From assembly GCA_902574695.1 (NCBI GenBank), contig CACGON010000003.1, positions 20,912-84,911 of the forward strand: DNA of 64,000 bases. Reading direction: 5' to 3'. Below are positions 26,847 to 36,175 of the stretch, in pieces. The notes under the pieces were generated by a model. It was not told the DNA's origin and did no database searches. It saw only the letters and a program-made list of their open reading frames with translations. Position 1 is the stretch's first letter; each line of letters opens with the position of its first letter. Position numbers and translations under genes: made by a program. This DNA is from an uncultured Pelagibacteraceae bacterium. GTDB lineage: Bacteria; Pseudomonadota; Alphaproteobacteria; Pelagibacterales; Pelagibacteraceae.

Positions 26847-27427
26847 TGGATTTAAAATTAAGGAAATTTGCGAAATTTGTTGATAAAACTTTTATTGAAG
26901 GAGAAAAAAAAGCAAAAGAGCCTGTTTTATTAGTGTCGGTTGCTGCAGTAATTAAAAATCCTTGGGCAGGAAGAGGTTTTGTTGAGGATTTAAAACCAGA
27001 AATATTAGATCTTGCCCCACAAATTGGTGATCTACTTGTTCCTGAATTAATAAAAGAAATTGGAACTGGTGAAAAAGTTTTGGCTTATGGAAAAGCCGCA
27101 ATGGTGGGTTTAAATGGTGAAATAGAACATGCGTCAGCTTTTATTCATACATTAAGATTTGGAAATAAATTTAGAGATGCAGTTAGTGGAACTTCTTACT
27201 TAAGTTTTACAAATACTAGGGGACCAGCAGGTTCAAAAGTTTCTATACCAATGATGCATAAGACAGATGCTGGTTTAAGACCATATTATCTAACTCATGA
27301 GTTTACAATTCATGATGCTCCAAACGAAGATGAAATTATCATTGCTATTGGTGGAGCACCAACTGGTAGAGCGCACGCAAGAACAGGCGATAGATATCAA
27401 GATATGAAAGAGATGGGTATTAAATAA
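26846..27427 (+). CDS. Amino acid synthesis (AA_synth/DUF1185) family protein
   Basis: The 193-residue protein starts with GTG overlapping the last base of the upstream stop codon. The sequence (EPVLLVSVAAVIKNPWAGRG, VLAYGKAAMVGLNGEIEHASA, IGGAPTGRAHARTGDRY) matches the AA_synth family, which has a solved fold but no settled function despite its name. In other alphaproteobacteria it commonly accompanies LLM monooxygenases and amidohydrolases (recalled, not searched). Here it lies between the monooxygenase and the alpha/beta hydrolase, so a step in the same pathway is likely. Confidence 0.82.
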   Translation: MDLKLRKFAKFVDKTFIEGEKKAKEPVLLVSVAAVIKNPWAGRGFVEDLKPEILDLAPQIGDLLVPELIKEIGTGEKVLAYGKAAMVGLNGEIEHASAFIHTLRFGNKFRDAVSGTSYLSFTNTRGPAGSKVSIPMMHKTDAGLRPYYLTHEFTIHDAPNEDEIIIAIGGAPTGRAHARTGDRYQDMKEMGIK

Positions 27428-27433
27428 TAGATA

Positions 27434-28219
27434 ATGCAATTCAATTTTGATCCAAATCAAAATTATTATTTATTAAATAATAATAATACTACCCCAATAG
27501 TATTCATACATGGTGTTGGTTTAGATCAGACAATGTGGCAACCACAACTTGATTACTTTAAAAATGAAACAACTCTAACCTATGATTTATTAGGCCATGG
27601 AAAAACTCCATTAAAAAACAATGATCTTTCAATGAATAATTTTACCGATCAATTATACGGTATTATAAAAAGTTTAAATATAAATGAGTTTAATTTAGTA
27701 GGTTTTTCGATTGGTTCTCTAATTGCTATAGAATTTGCATCTAAATATCACAATTATTTAAAATCTCTTACTTTAATTTCAACTACATATAAAAGAAATA
27801 AAAAAGAAAGACAGAAAGTCATTGATAGAGTTAATCTTGCAAAAGAAAATAAATCAATTTCAGACCTTGCAATGAAAAGGTGGTTTTCAGATGATTATTT
27901 AATTAAAAATCCTAATGTTATCAAAAATTTAAAACAGCAACTAGAAAAATATGGAGATGATCATATTAATTTTATTAAAGCATATTCTTTATTTGCAAAT
28001 TACGAAGAAGATATAAAAATAATTAATAGTATACCGACTAAAACATTGGTTATGACAGGTGCAATGGATCCGGGGTCTACACCTAAAATGTCCAGAGAAT
28101 TATGTGATGATTTAGCAAATGCTATATATGTTGAGATTAAAAATGCAAAACATCTTTGTAGTATTGAGTGCTCTGATGATGTAAATTTTCAAATAAAAAA
28201 ACACATTGATAATGCCTAA
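27434..28219 (+). CDS. Alpha/beta-fold hydrolase
   Basis: The 261-residue protein has the alpha/beta-hydrolase layout: oxyanion strand FIHGVGLDQTMW, nucleophile elbow GFSIGS (serine), acid in TGAMDPGSTP and the histidine in NAKHLCSIE. Members cleave esters, amides, lactones or C-C bonds of ring-cleavage products; 3-oxoadipate enol-lactonase-like proteins are similar in pattern. It would process the monooxygenase product. Its end overlaps the aldehyde dehydrogenase start by 8 bases (ATGCCTAA). Confidence 0.85.
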   Translation: MQFNFDPNQNYYLLNNNNTTPIVFIHGVGLDQTMWQPQLDYFKNETTLTYDLLGHGKTPLKNNDLSMNNFTDQLYGIIKSLNINEFNLVGFSIGSLIAIEFASKYHNYLKSLTLISTTYKRNKKERQKVIDRVNLAKENKSISDLAMKRWFSDDYLIKNPNVIKNLKQQLEKYGDDHINFIKAYSLFANYEEDIKIINSIPTKTLVMTGAMDPGSTPKMSRELCDDLANAIYVEIKNAKHLCSIECSDDVNFQIKKHIDNA

Positions 28220-29693
28220 CTTAAAAACTTTTAAAATGTTTATAAATGGAAAGTGGGTTGATTCTGTCTCGAAAAAAACGTTTAACACTCTTAATCCAGA
28301 AAATAATGAGCCTTGGGCGACTGTGCCAGAAGCTAATGAGAAGGATGTTGATATTGCAGTAAAGAGTGCTCAAAAAGCTTTTGAAAAAAACTGGTCGATA
28401 CTACATCCAAAAGAACGAGCAAAATATTTATATAAAATTGCAAATGAATTAAGATTAAATGCAGAACACTTAGGAAAAATTGAGACTATAGATACTGGAA
28501 AGTTATTTAGAGAAACTAAAACTCAAGCAAATTATATTGCTGAGTATTATGAGTACTTTGCTGGTCTTGCCGATAAAGTAGAGGGGACTGTTGTTCCAAT
28601 CGATAAAAAAAATATGCAGGTTATTACAACTAGAATTCCTATTGGTGTTGTTGCTGCAATTATACCTTGGAATTCACAAATGCTTTTGACAGCCGTAAAG
28701 CTAGCACCAGCTTTAGCGATGGGAAATACAGTTGTGATTAAAGCATCTGAATTAGCGCCTATCACATTATTAGAATTTGCAAAACTAATTCAAAAATCAG
28801 GGTTACCAGATGGGGTTGTAAATATTATAACTGGTTTGGGAGAGCCGTGTGGAAAAGCATTAACTTCGCATGATTTAGTAGAAAGAATTGCATTTACTGG
28901 AGGTCCAGATACCGCAAAATACATAGTTAAAAATTCCTCTGAAAATTTATCGCAAGTAAGTCTAGAGTTAGGTGGTAAAAGCCCAGTAGCTGTTTTCAAT
29001 GATGCAGATCAAAAAAATGCTTTAAATGGAATTACTGCAGGAATTTTTGGTGCGAGTGGACAAAGTTGTATTGCAGGTTCAAGACTTTACATTCAATCAG
29101 AAATTTACGATGAATTTTTAGATAAATTAGTAAGTAAGGCAAAAAAAATCAAGTTGGGAAATCCCATGGATAAAGATTCACAAATGGGTCCGCTGAGTAA
29201 TTTTAAACAATTAGAATTTATAGAAAAAATTGTAAAAGAAACAATTAATCAAGGTGGAAAATTAAGATGTGGAGGGAAAAGATCAAATGTATCAAATAAA
29301 GGTTATTATTATCCAGCGACAATTATAGAATGTAAAAATCATAACATGCCATCTGCTGAAAATGAGTTATTTGGACCAGTTTTATCAGTAATGAAATTTA
29401 AAACAGAGGCGGAGGTAATTGAGCTCATGAATGATAATAAATACGGATTGTCATCAGGAGTTTACTCAACAAACTTAGCAAGAGCAATGCGAGTATCAAA
29501 AGCTGTAAGGGCTGGAATTGTGTTTGTAAATACTTATAGATTAATTTCTCCTGTTGCACCGTTTGGGGGTATTAAAGACAGTGGATATGGAAAAGAGGCA
29601 GGAATAGAGTCTATTAAAGAATATACTAGATTAAAGACAACTTGGTATAACACATCTGAAGAACCTATGTCAGATCCATTTACAATGGGATAA
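28212..29693 (+). CDS. Aldehyde dehydrogenase of the LLM cluster
   Basis: I use ATG 28212 (493 aa); the longer frame begins TTG at 28206. It has the complete ALDH set: IIPWNSQ, FTGGPDTAKY for cofactor, SLELGGKSPV with the general-base glutamate, GASGQSCIAGSR with the catalytic cysteine, and ELFGPVLSVMKF. It oxidises an aldehyde, presumably formed by the upstream monooxygenase and hydrolase. The aldehyde dehydrogenase at 9544-10977 is a separate paralogue with a different neighbourhood. Confidence 0.88.
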   Translation: MPNLKTFKMFINGKWVDSVSKKTFNTLNPENNEPWATVPEANEKDVDIAVKSAQKAFEKNWSILHPKERAKYLYKIANELRLNAEHLGKIETIDTGKLFRETKTQANYIAEYYEYFAGLADKVEGTVVPIDKKNMQVITTRIPIGVVAAIIPWNSQMLLTAVKLAPALAMGNTVVIKASELAPITLLEFAKLIQKSGLPDGVVNIITGLGEPCGKALTSHDLVERIAFTGGPDTAKYIVKNSSENLSQVSLELGGKSPVAVFNDADQKNALNGITAGIFGASGQSCIAGSRLYIQSEIYDEFLDKLVSKAKKIKLGNPMDKDSQMGPLSNFKQLEFIEKIVKETINQGGKLRCGGKRSNVSNKGYYYPATIIECKNHNMPSAENELFGPVLSVMKFKTEAEVIELMNDNKYGLSSGVYSTNLARAMRVSKAVRAGIVFVNTYRLISPVAPFGGIKDSGYGKEAGIESIKEYTRLKTTWYNTSEEPMSDPFTMG

Positions 29694-29696
29694 TTT

Positions 29697-30554
29697 TTGA
29701 GGATTAGCCACTACTTTCTCGTAATACTGATAATGATTTTATTTGGTAGTGCATTTGTATTGGGTAAATTAGTTTTAAATACTAATGTTCCACCATTACT
29801 TTTTGGATCATTAAGAATGCTTGTTGTATTTTTGTGCTTAATTCCTTTTTTCAAATTTCAAATGCCTGGAAAGAAATATATTCAGCCTTTAATAATCTTT
29901 TCTCTATCTATGGGAGTTGGTGTTACAGGATTTACTTATTTATCTCTAGAAGAGTCAAATATAGTCTCGCCAGTGATAATTGGCTCTCAATTAGCAATAC
30001 CATTTGCAATAATTCTAAGTACTATTTTTTTAAATGAGAGTATTAATTTAAAAAAATGGTTTTTTGTGATTAGTTCTTTTATTGGAATAATATTAATTGG
30101 CTTTGATCCTGAATTGATAAATAATATTTTCGCTTTATTTCTTACAGCTGGAATGTCTTTTTTTTATGCTATAGCAAATGTATCAGGTAGAAATTTAAAT
30201 AAAATTAATGTTGTAACTACAAATACTTTTATGGCTTTGGCTGGTTTTATAATTTTAATTATTATGTCAATATTTTTTGAAGGAGATACAATTAAGATAA
30301 TTAATAATATAAATATCAAAATTTGGATTTTGATAATTTACTCAGGTCTAGTTGTTTCGGTTGGTGCTCATATGTCCTTATTTTATTTATATAAATTTTA
30401 TCCTGTTGGAAAAGTGCTACCTTTTTACTCCCTATTCCCTGTTTTTGGATTAATACAAACTTTTATTGTATTTAAAGAAATTCCAAGCTTAATGGTCACT
30501 TTGGGTGGAATTATTGTCATAGGATCTGTGTTTATTATTCAAAAAATTAAATAA
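29697..30554 (+). CDS. EamA/DMT-family transporter
   Basis: The 285-residue protein has about ten hydrophobic segments in two EamA repeats, the standard DMT-transporter layout; SLEESNIVSPVIIGSQLAIP is a typical inter-helix block. The start is TTG at 29697, four bases after the ALDH stop; no better start is available before the first helix. DMT proteins export or import metabolites such as amino acids and nucleotides. Its place at the end of the monooxygenase cluster suggests handling of a pathway compound (inference). Confidence 0.78.
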   Translation: MRISHYFLVILIMILFGSAFVLGKLVLNTNVPPLLFGSLRMLVVFLCLIPFFKFQMPGKKYIQPLIIFSLSMGVGVTGFTYLSLEESNIVSPVIIGSQLAIPFAIILSTIFLNESINLKKWFFVISSFIGIILIGFDPELINNIFALFLTAGMSFFYAIANVSGRNLNKINVVTTNTFMALAGFIILIIMSIFFEGDTIKIINNINIKIWILIIYSGLVVSVGAHMSLFYLYKFYPVGKVLPFYSLFPVFGLIQTFIVFKEIPSLMVTLGGIIVIGSVFIIQKIK

Positions 30555-30627
30555 ATTTTTATTGAAAAAAATAAATAATCATCATTAAATTCTATTTTTA
30601 TAAAATGTTAACAAATAAAGGAAAAAT

Positions 30628-31818
30628 ATGAAAAAATTGATAATAGCTGCATGTGTATTTTTTACTAGTATTGTATCAAATGCAAATGCAGATGGTCATG
30701 CAATCAAAATGGGTATTATTTTAGGATTTACAGGTCCTATTGAATCTCTAACGCCGGCAATGGCGGCGTCTGCTGAGCTTGCGTTTAAAGAAGCTTCAGA
30801 CTCAGGTTCATTACTTGGCGGAAAATATATAAAAGTTGAGAGAGCCGATTCTACATGTGTAGACTCTGCTGCTGCAACTGCTGCTGCTGAGGGATTAGTG
30901 TCTAATGGTGTTGTAGCAATTATGGGCGCAGACTGTTCTGGTGTCACGGGTGCAATCGCATCAAATGTTGCAGTTCCAAATGGAGTGGTTATGATTTCTC
31001 CATCAGCTACATCTCCAGGATTAACAACTTTAGATGACAAAGGATATTTTTTTAGAACAGCTCCATCAGATGCAAGAGGTGGACAGATTTTAGCAGATAT
31101 CACTAAGGATAGAGGTGTTAAAAGTGTTGCTATAACTTATACAAATAATGATTATGGAAAAGGTTTGGCCGACGTATATAAAGCTGCTGTAGAAGGGCAT
31201 GGAATTAAAGTAACAACTGTAGCTGCCCATGAAGATGGTAAAGCAGATTATGCAGCTGAAGTAGCAACTTTAGCATCCGCAGGTGGTGACGCTGTTGCTG
31301 TAATCGGTTATTTAGATCAAGGTGGTAAAGGAATCATTCAAGGATCTCTAGACTCTGGAGCTTTTGATACTTTTATTTTATCTGATGGGATGATTGGTGA
31401 CTCTTTAACAGATAATTTTGGTAAAGCTTTAAACAAATCATTTGGTTCGATTCCTGGATCAACAGGAAAAGGAGCTGGAGTTTTCGCGAAAGTTGCAAAA
31501 GCAGGTGGAATTGATTCTTCAGGACCTTACACGGGAGAGTCTTATGATGCTGCTGCTTTAATTACATTAGCTATGCAGGCTGGTGGTAAAGCGGATAGAT
31601 CAACGATACAAAAAAATGTAATGTCAGTAGCTAATGCACCTGGAACTAAAATTTATCCAGGTCAACTTAAAAAAGCTTTAGATCTTTTATCTAAAGGAAA
31701 GGCTGTAAACTACGAAGGTGCAACCGGAGTAGAGTTTACTGATGTTGGAGAAGCTTTTGGATCTTTCCTTGAAAAAGAAATCAAGGGTGGAAAATTCAAA
31801 ACAAAAAAACAAAGATAA
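30628..31818 (+). CDS. Liv-type (branched-chain amino acid family) ABC binding protein
   Basis: A signal peptide (MKKLIIAACVFFTSIVSNANA) precedes a periplasmic binding protein of the Leu/Ile/Val family: IKMGIILGFTGPIESLTPAM at the start, GADCSGVTGAIASNVA, and AITYTNNDYGKGLADVYK. The SD AAGGA lies 6 bases before ATG. The matching permease and ATPase genes lie on the other strand at 33083-36972 and this gene probably supplies their binding protein, although it is transcribed toward them. Because it follows the monooxygenase cluster by 73 bases, its ligand may be that pathway's substrate instead of a standard amino acid. Confidence 0.88.
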   Translation: MKKLIIAACVFFTSIVSNANADGHAIKMGIILGFTGPIESLTPAMAASAELAFKEASDSGSLLGGKYIKVERADSTCVDSAAATAAAEGLVSNGVVAIMGADCSGVTGAIASNVAVPNGVVMISPSATSPGLTTLDDKGYFFRTAPSDARGGQILADITKDRGVKSVAITYTNNDYGKGLADVYKAAVEGHGIKVTTVAAHEDGKADYAAEVATLASAGGDAVAVIGYLDQGGKGIIQGSLDSGAFDTFILSDGMIGDSLTDNFGKALNKSFGSIPGSTGKGAGVFAKVAKAGGIDSSGPYTGESYDAAALITLAMQAGGKADRSTIQKNVMSVANAPGTKIYPGQLKKALDLLSKGKAVNYEGATGVEFTDVGEAFGSFLEKEIKGGKFKTKKQR

Positions 31819-31830
31819 GTAGTATATTTT

Positions 31831-31866
31831 AAAACCCTAGCGTTTAATTACGCTAGGGTTTTTTTC
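31831..31866. terminator. Bidirectional intrinsic terminator between binding protein and MFS gene
   Basis: An 11-bp perfect stem (AAACCCTAGCG / CGCTAGGGTTT, 31832-31861) with an 8-base loop is followed by seven T on the plus strand and flanked by A-rich sequence that gives a U-tract on the minus strand. It ends the binding-protein transcript and probably the MFS transcript. The MFS stop codon (TAG, 31837-31839) lies inside the stem, so the last codons of that gene double as terminator sequence. Confidence 0.92.
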
Positions 31867-33018
31867 GTAAATTTCGGCTCTTATAGTTGCTAATATTATT
31901 AAAAGCATAAATGGAATGCATATTAAATTCATTATTTTCCAGCTTGTTAGTGAAATAAAAATTCCTGCAGATAAACTTCCAATTGCATGTATAGAATAAA
32001 CTACAAAGTCATTTAGGCCTTGCGCTTTAAACTTTTCTTCCTCTTTGTAAGTTAAAACAAGTAAACTTGTTCCTGATATAAATAAAAAATTCCAACCTAA
32101 GCCTAAAAATATTAAAGCAACCATATAATTATAAAAAGTTTGGTCAAAAATACTTACTATTAATGTAATGCTGTACAGAAATATTCCTGCATAAATAATA
32201 TTACTATTACCAAATTTTTTTATTAAATAACCTGTTACAAGAGAGGGTAAAAACATTGCAGCAACATGAAACTGAATAACAATACTTGTTTTACTTAAGC
32301 TCATATTTTCCATGACATGCATGCTTATTGGGGTTGCAGTCATAAGAAATGTCATGATTGCATATCCAAATGCAGAAGCACACACAGCTTGAAAAAATCT
32401 TGGTTGTGTAATTAATTCGATATAATTTCTTCCTTTATATTGTAAATTAATTTCTAATTTTGATTTATCTTCATAAAATAAAAAAAGTATTGATGGAAAA
32501 AAGGTTAACAAAGCAAGTGCAAGATAAGAGCCAACATATAAATTTTCACTAATCAAATCCTTTGAAAAATTTGCTAAAGTAGGACCTAAAAATGCAGAAA
32601 TAATTCCACCAAATAATATTATAGATATTGCTTTTGGTGCCATTTCTTTATCAACACTTTCAGCAGCTGCAAAACGATATTGATGTGTAAATGCCATTCC
32701 AATACCTATAAACACATTTGCAAAACAAAATAAAATAAAGTTTTGGCTGTAAATAGAATAAGCTGCCAAAGCAGAAAATAATGTATTGCCAATTGATGCT
32801 ATTATAAATCCATATTTTCTTCCAATTAAACTCATTACCCTAGTTGCTATAATTGCCCCTAGAGCTATACCCACTACAGAAATTGACATTGGCAAAGTTG
32901 CTAAAGATTTAATTGGACTTATTTGAGAACCAATTATTCCACTTAAAAAAACAGTTATGGGTGCTGCTGTAAAACTAAAAATTTGACTAAGTGTTAATAA
33001 TAAAAGGTTTTTATTCAT
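31837..33018 (-). CDS. Major facilitator superfamily transporter
   Basis: The protein (393 aa from ATG 33018; the longer frame starts with TTG one codon earlier) has about twelve hydrophobic helices. ALGAIIATRVMSLIGRKYGF matches the MFS loop 2-3 motif (G-x-x-x-D/R-R-x-G-R-K). Substrate unknown; drug or metabolite efflux are usual roles. It is the last gene of the proC-liv run and its stop codon is embedded in the shared terminator. The start overlaps the stop of a 22-codon ORF (TGATG). Confidence 0.83.
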   Translation of the reverse strand: MNKNLLLLTLSQIFSFTAAPITVFLSGIIGSQISPIKSLATLPMSISVVGIALGAIIATRVMSLIGRKYGFIIASIGNTLFSALAAYSIYSQNFILFCFANVFIGIGMAFTHQYRFAAAESVDKEMAPKAISIILFGGIISAFLGPTLANFSKDLISENLYVGSYLALALLTFFPSILFLFYEDKSKLEINLQYKGRNYIELITQPRFFQAVCASAFGYAIMTFLMTATPISMHVMENMSLSKTSIVIQFHVAAMFLPSLVTGYLIKKFGNSNIIYAGIFLYSITLIVSIFDQTFYNYMVALIFLGLGWNFLFISGTSLLVLTYKEEEKFKAQGLNDFVVYSIHAIGSLSAGIFISLTSWKIMNLICIPFMLLIILATIRAEIYEKNPSVIKR

Positions 33019-33086
33019 CAAAAAATGTATTTATCACTTAAATACATCGCAAATGCCAAAGCCATTCCAAGTAATATATATTTCAT
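33018..33086 (-). CDS. 22-aa hydrophobic micro-ORF bridging livM and the MFS gene
   Basis: ATG 33086 overlaps the livM stop (ATGA) and its TGA overlaps the MFS start (TGATG). The encoded 22 residues (MKYILLGMALAFAMYLSDK and three more) are mostly hydrophobic and could form one short membrane helix. Its double overlap suggests ribosomes pass from livM through it to the MFS start, so it may act as a coupling ORF rather than a functional peptide. Without it there would be a 64-base gap. No family recognised. Confidence 0.45.
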   Translation of the reverse strand: MKYILLGMALAFAMYLSDKYIF

Positions 33087-34459
33087 ATTTTTTTAACGTT
33101 TATTTTTTCCGGAATTAATCCTTTGGGACGATATCTCATTATTACTAACAGTCCAACTCCAATCATTAAAAATCTAAAATAAGGAGCGCTCTCAATTAAA
33201 TGTACTTTTAATGTATTCGTTTCATCTAAATGTGTTGTAAAAAAATTGATTAAAAATAGGGCTATTGGTCCTGCCTCAACCCATAAAAACCATACAACAA
33301 ATCCTCCTAATATTGCTCCAAAATTATTTCCAGTTCCACCAACTATTACCATAACCCAAATAACAAAAGTGTATCTCATAGGCCTGTAGCTGCCAGGGGT
33401 AAACAAACCATCATTAGTTACCATCATCGCCCCTGCTAAACCAACAATTGCTGAGCCTAAAATAAAAATAAGTAAATGTTCTTTAACAACATTTTTACCC
33501 ATTGCTCCTGCTGCCTCCTCATTATCTCTTATTGCTCTCATTTTTCGTCCCCAAGGTGAGTAAAGAGCTTTTTGGGTAAGAATTAATAAAATTATTACCA
33601 CGGTTAGAAATAAACCTGTTACGCAAAGTTTTACATATACAGAGGATGCGTCTATAACTAGTTGGTTTAACATATCTTTTTTATCAGAAACAGAGCTTAA
33701 TAAATTCAATTTTCCTTGATGTAATTTTTCAACTAAATTTATAAACCAAGGAGAGTTTTGAAGATCAATCTCATATGGTACGGGTCTTTTTAATCCAATT
33801 ACATTTTTAACTCCTCTTGCTAACCAATCTTCATGTTTGATAATTGATACAACTATCTCAGCAATCAGTAAGGTTGCTATAGCAAGATAGTCAGCTCTTA
33901 ATCCCAAAGCAATTTTTCCAACAACAAATGCTAGCCCCGCTGCGAATATTGCTCCAACAATCCACGAAAATAATACTGGCATTCCAAGACCCCCAAGAAA
34001 ACCTGTTTTTGCTGGATCCACTGATTCAATTGCTTCAATACCTGGGAAAGCTACAAGTCTTATTAAAATAATACCAATTACAATTGAAAACGTAATTAAA
34101 TAATTTCTATACTTATGATTTTTAAATTTTTTAAAAATAAATTTTACTCCAAAAACTAGACCAATTATCATTACCAAACTAGCCAAAATATTTAATCCTC
34201 CTGCACTCCAAGCCTCAGGGACCGGGGCAACTGAAACCAAGACAACAGCCAAACCTCCTAGAGCGGTATATCCCATTATCCCAAAATTTATTAAGCCAGC
34301 GTATCCCCATTGAATATTTGCCCCCATAGTCATAACAGCAGATATTAAACAATAGTTTAGAATAGATAATGCAATTGACCATGATTGAAATACTCCAACC
34401 ATTATAATTAAAAATAACATAATCGAATAAGCAGCAATTATATTAGAATATTTTCTCAT
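33083..34459 (-). CDS. livM: LivM-type ABC transporter permease
   Basis: The 458-residue polytopic protein carries the LivM signature (GYAGLINFGIMGYTALGG near the start, LGLRADYLAIATLLIAEIV in the core, GRKMRAIRDNEEAAGAMGKNV-type EAA loop in the second half). It is longer than typical LivM (about 350-425 aa) because of extra helices near residues 90-160 and a hydrophilic loop at about 235-270. It imports amino acids or related compounds with LivH. Its start overlaps the livH stop (ATGA). Confidence 0.88.
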   Translation of the reverse strand: MRKYSNIIAAYSIMLFLIIMVGVFQSWSIALSILNYCLISAVMTMGANIQWGYAGLINFGIMGYTALGGLAVVLVSVAPVPEAWSAGGLNILASLVMIIGLVFGVKFIFKKFKNHKYRNYLITFSIVIGIILIRLVAFPGIEAIESVDPAKTGFLGGLGMPVLFSWIVGAIFAAGLAFVVGKIALGLRADYLAIATLLIAEIVVSIIKHEDWLARGVKNVIGLKRPVPYEIDLQNSPWFINLVEKLHQGKLNLLSSVSDKKDMLNQLVIDASSVYVKLCVTGLFLTVVIILLILTQKALYSPWGRKMRAIRDNEEAAGAMGKNVVKEHLLIFILGSAIVGLAGAMMVTNDGLFTPGSYRPMRYTFVIWVMVIVGGTGNNFGAILGGFVVWFLWVEAGPIALFLINFFTTHLDETNTLKVHLIESAPYFRFLMIGVGLLVIMRYRPKGLIPEKINVKKI

Positions 34460-35466
34460 ATTTTTTTTCCTTCAAAAATTCCCGAAGGCCTAAACAATAA
34501 GACTATTACTAAAATTGAAAAAGAGACTGCAAATTTGTAATCAGTGGATAACAATTGAATTAAAGAGTCTGGCTCTAAAAATTCAGGCAACAAATAAGTA
34601 AAGAACTTTTTATAGGCATAAGTTACTAAAATCTCAGCAAAAGCTATTACATAACCGCCTAAAAATGCACCATAGGGATTTCCAATTCCTCCTACAATTG
34701 CTGCAGCAAAAATTGGTAACATGTTATTAAAATAAACAAACGGTTTATAACTTTTATCTAAACCGTATAAAACTCCTCCCACTGTAGCCAAAAAACCAGC
34801 AATAATCCAAGTGATCATCACAACCCTTTTGGGGTCTATACCAGACAATAAAGCTAAATCTTCGTTGTCCGAGTATGCTCTCATACTTGTTCCAGTTTTT
34901 GTTTTATTTAAAAACCAAAATAATAAAGAAACTAAAATAATTGTAACTACAAGTGTTATAGCTTGCGTAGATTTTATAGTAAGTCCCTCGCTTAAACCTG
35001 TAATTGCTTTAAACTCAGAGGCTTTGAGAATAAATTTTTCACCATCCATAAATCTTCTATCAAATGGTCCGATAATTATTCTTATTATTGCCTGTGTAAC
35101 AAACATTACACCAACGCTAACCATAGCTAACTGGACAGGTGCACTTTTGCTTTCCCTATAATATTTAAAAACAAATTTATCAATAAATAACATATAAAAA
35201 ATCATTGCGAGTATCGCTAAAGGTAAGGTCAATAAGGCTGTAGGTAAAAATCCTAGACCAACACCAATTGATTGAAAATAATATGTAAGTAAAACAGCAA
35301 ACATTGTCCCAAAAGACATCATGTCACCAGTTGCAAAATTAGCAAATCGAAGTACTCCATAAATTAATGTTACAAATATTGCACCCAACGCTAATTGTGA
35401 TCCGTAAGTGATCGCAGGTATAACGGTATAATTTAGTAACAATACTAATGCATTTAATAGTTCCAA
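34456..35466 (-). CDS. livH: LivH-type ABC transporter permease
   Basis: The 336-residue protein has about eight to nine membrane helices and the LivH pattern (LIYGVLRFANFATGDMMSFG, then KTGTSMRAYSDNEDLALLSG loop, GGIGNPYGAFLGGYVIAF). The start is TTG at 35466 with a strong SD (GGGGGA) 6 bases before it, which decides the call since no ATG precedes the first helix. It lies one base after livF. Confidence 0.88.
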   Translation of the reverse strand: MELLNALVLLLNYTVIPAITYGSQLALGAIFVTLIYGVLRFANFATGDMMSFGTMFAVLLTYYFQSIGVGLGFLPTALLTLPLAILAMIFYMLFIDKFVFKYYRESKSAPVQLAMVSVGVMFVTQAIIRIIIGPFDRRFMDGEKFILKASEFKAITGLSEGLTIKSTQAITLVVTIILVSLLFWFLNKTKTGTSMRAYSDNEDLALLSGIDPKRVVMITWIIAGFLATVGGVLYGLDKSYKPFVYFNNMLPIFAAAIVGGIGNPYGAFLGGYVIAFAEILVTYAYKKFFTYLLPEFLEPDSLIQLLSTDYKFAVSFSILVIVLLFRPSGIFEGKKI

Positions 35467-35467
35467 A

Positions 35468-36175
35468 TTATCCCCCTAGAAAAGATCTTCTTACCTCTGG
35501 ATCTTTAAGCAATTCGCTTCCGGATCCCTCAAATTTATTTTGTCCTGTTACTAAAACGTAGCCTCGATCAGATATGCTTAGTGCCTGCTTTGCGTTTTGT
35601 TCAACCATTATAATTCCTACATTTGTATCCTTGACTCTTAATATATGCTCAAATAATTCATCCATAACTATTGGTGAAACCCCTGCAGTAGGTTCGTCTA
35701 ACATTAATACGGATGGCTTTATCATTAAAGCTCTGCCCAAAGCAACTTGCTGTCTTTGACCTCCAGATAATTGTCCAACCAATTGAGATCTTTTTTCTCT
35801 TAATATTGGAAAAAGATTGTAAATTTCTTCAATAATGTCACTTACGTTATCATCTCTTAAAAACGCTCCAACTTCCAAATTTTCTCTCACTGTTAGTTCA
35901 GAAAAGACATTTCTTGTTTGAGGGACAAATGAAATACCAGTTTTAACTCTTTCCTGAGGTGAAAATTTTGAAATATCATTTCCGTCAATTTTAACAGTTC
36001 CAGATTTTAAATTAAGCAAACCAAGCATGGCCTTCATTGCAGTAGACTTACCTGCACCATTAGGTCCTAATATTGCAACTATCTCACCTCTATCAACTTT
36101 AATGGTACATGAAGATATGATGTCTGGTCCATTACCATAACCAGCAGTCATTTGATTTCCCTCAAAAAAAGACAT
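35468..36175 (-). CDS. livF: LivF-type ABC transporter ATP-binding protein
   Basis: Walker A GPNGAGKSTAMKA, signature LSGGQRQQVALGRALM, Walker B VLMLDEPTAGVSP and a H-loop-like IIMVEQNAKQAL. At 235 aa it fits LivF. It pairs with LivG to energise LivHM. Its start overlaps the livG stop (TAATG), so both ATPases are translationally coupled. Confidence 0.92.
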   Translation of the reverse strand: MSFFEGNQMTAGYGNGPDIISSCTIKVDRGEIVAILGPNGAGKSTAMKAMLGLLNLKSGTVKIDGNDISKFSPQERVKTGISFVPQTRNVFSELTVRENLEVGAFLRDDNVSDIIEEIYNLFPILREKRSQLVGQLSGGQRQQVALGRALMIKPSVLMLDEPTAGVSPIVMDELFEHILRVKDTNVGIIMVEQNAKQALSISDRGYVLVTGQNKFEGSGSELLKDPEVRRSFLGG

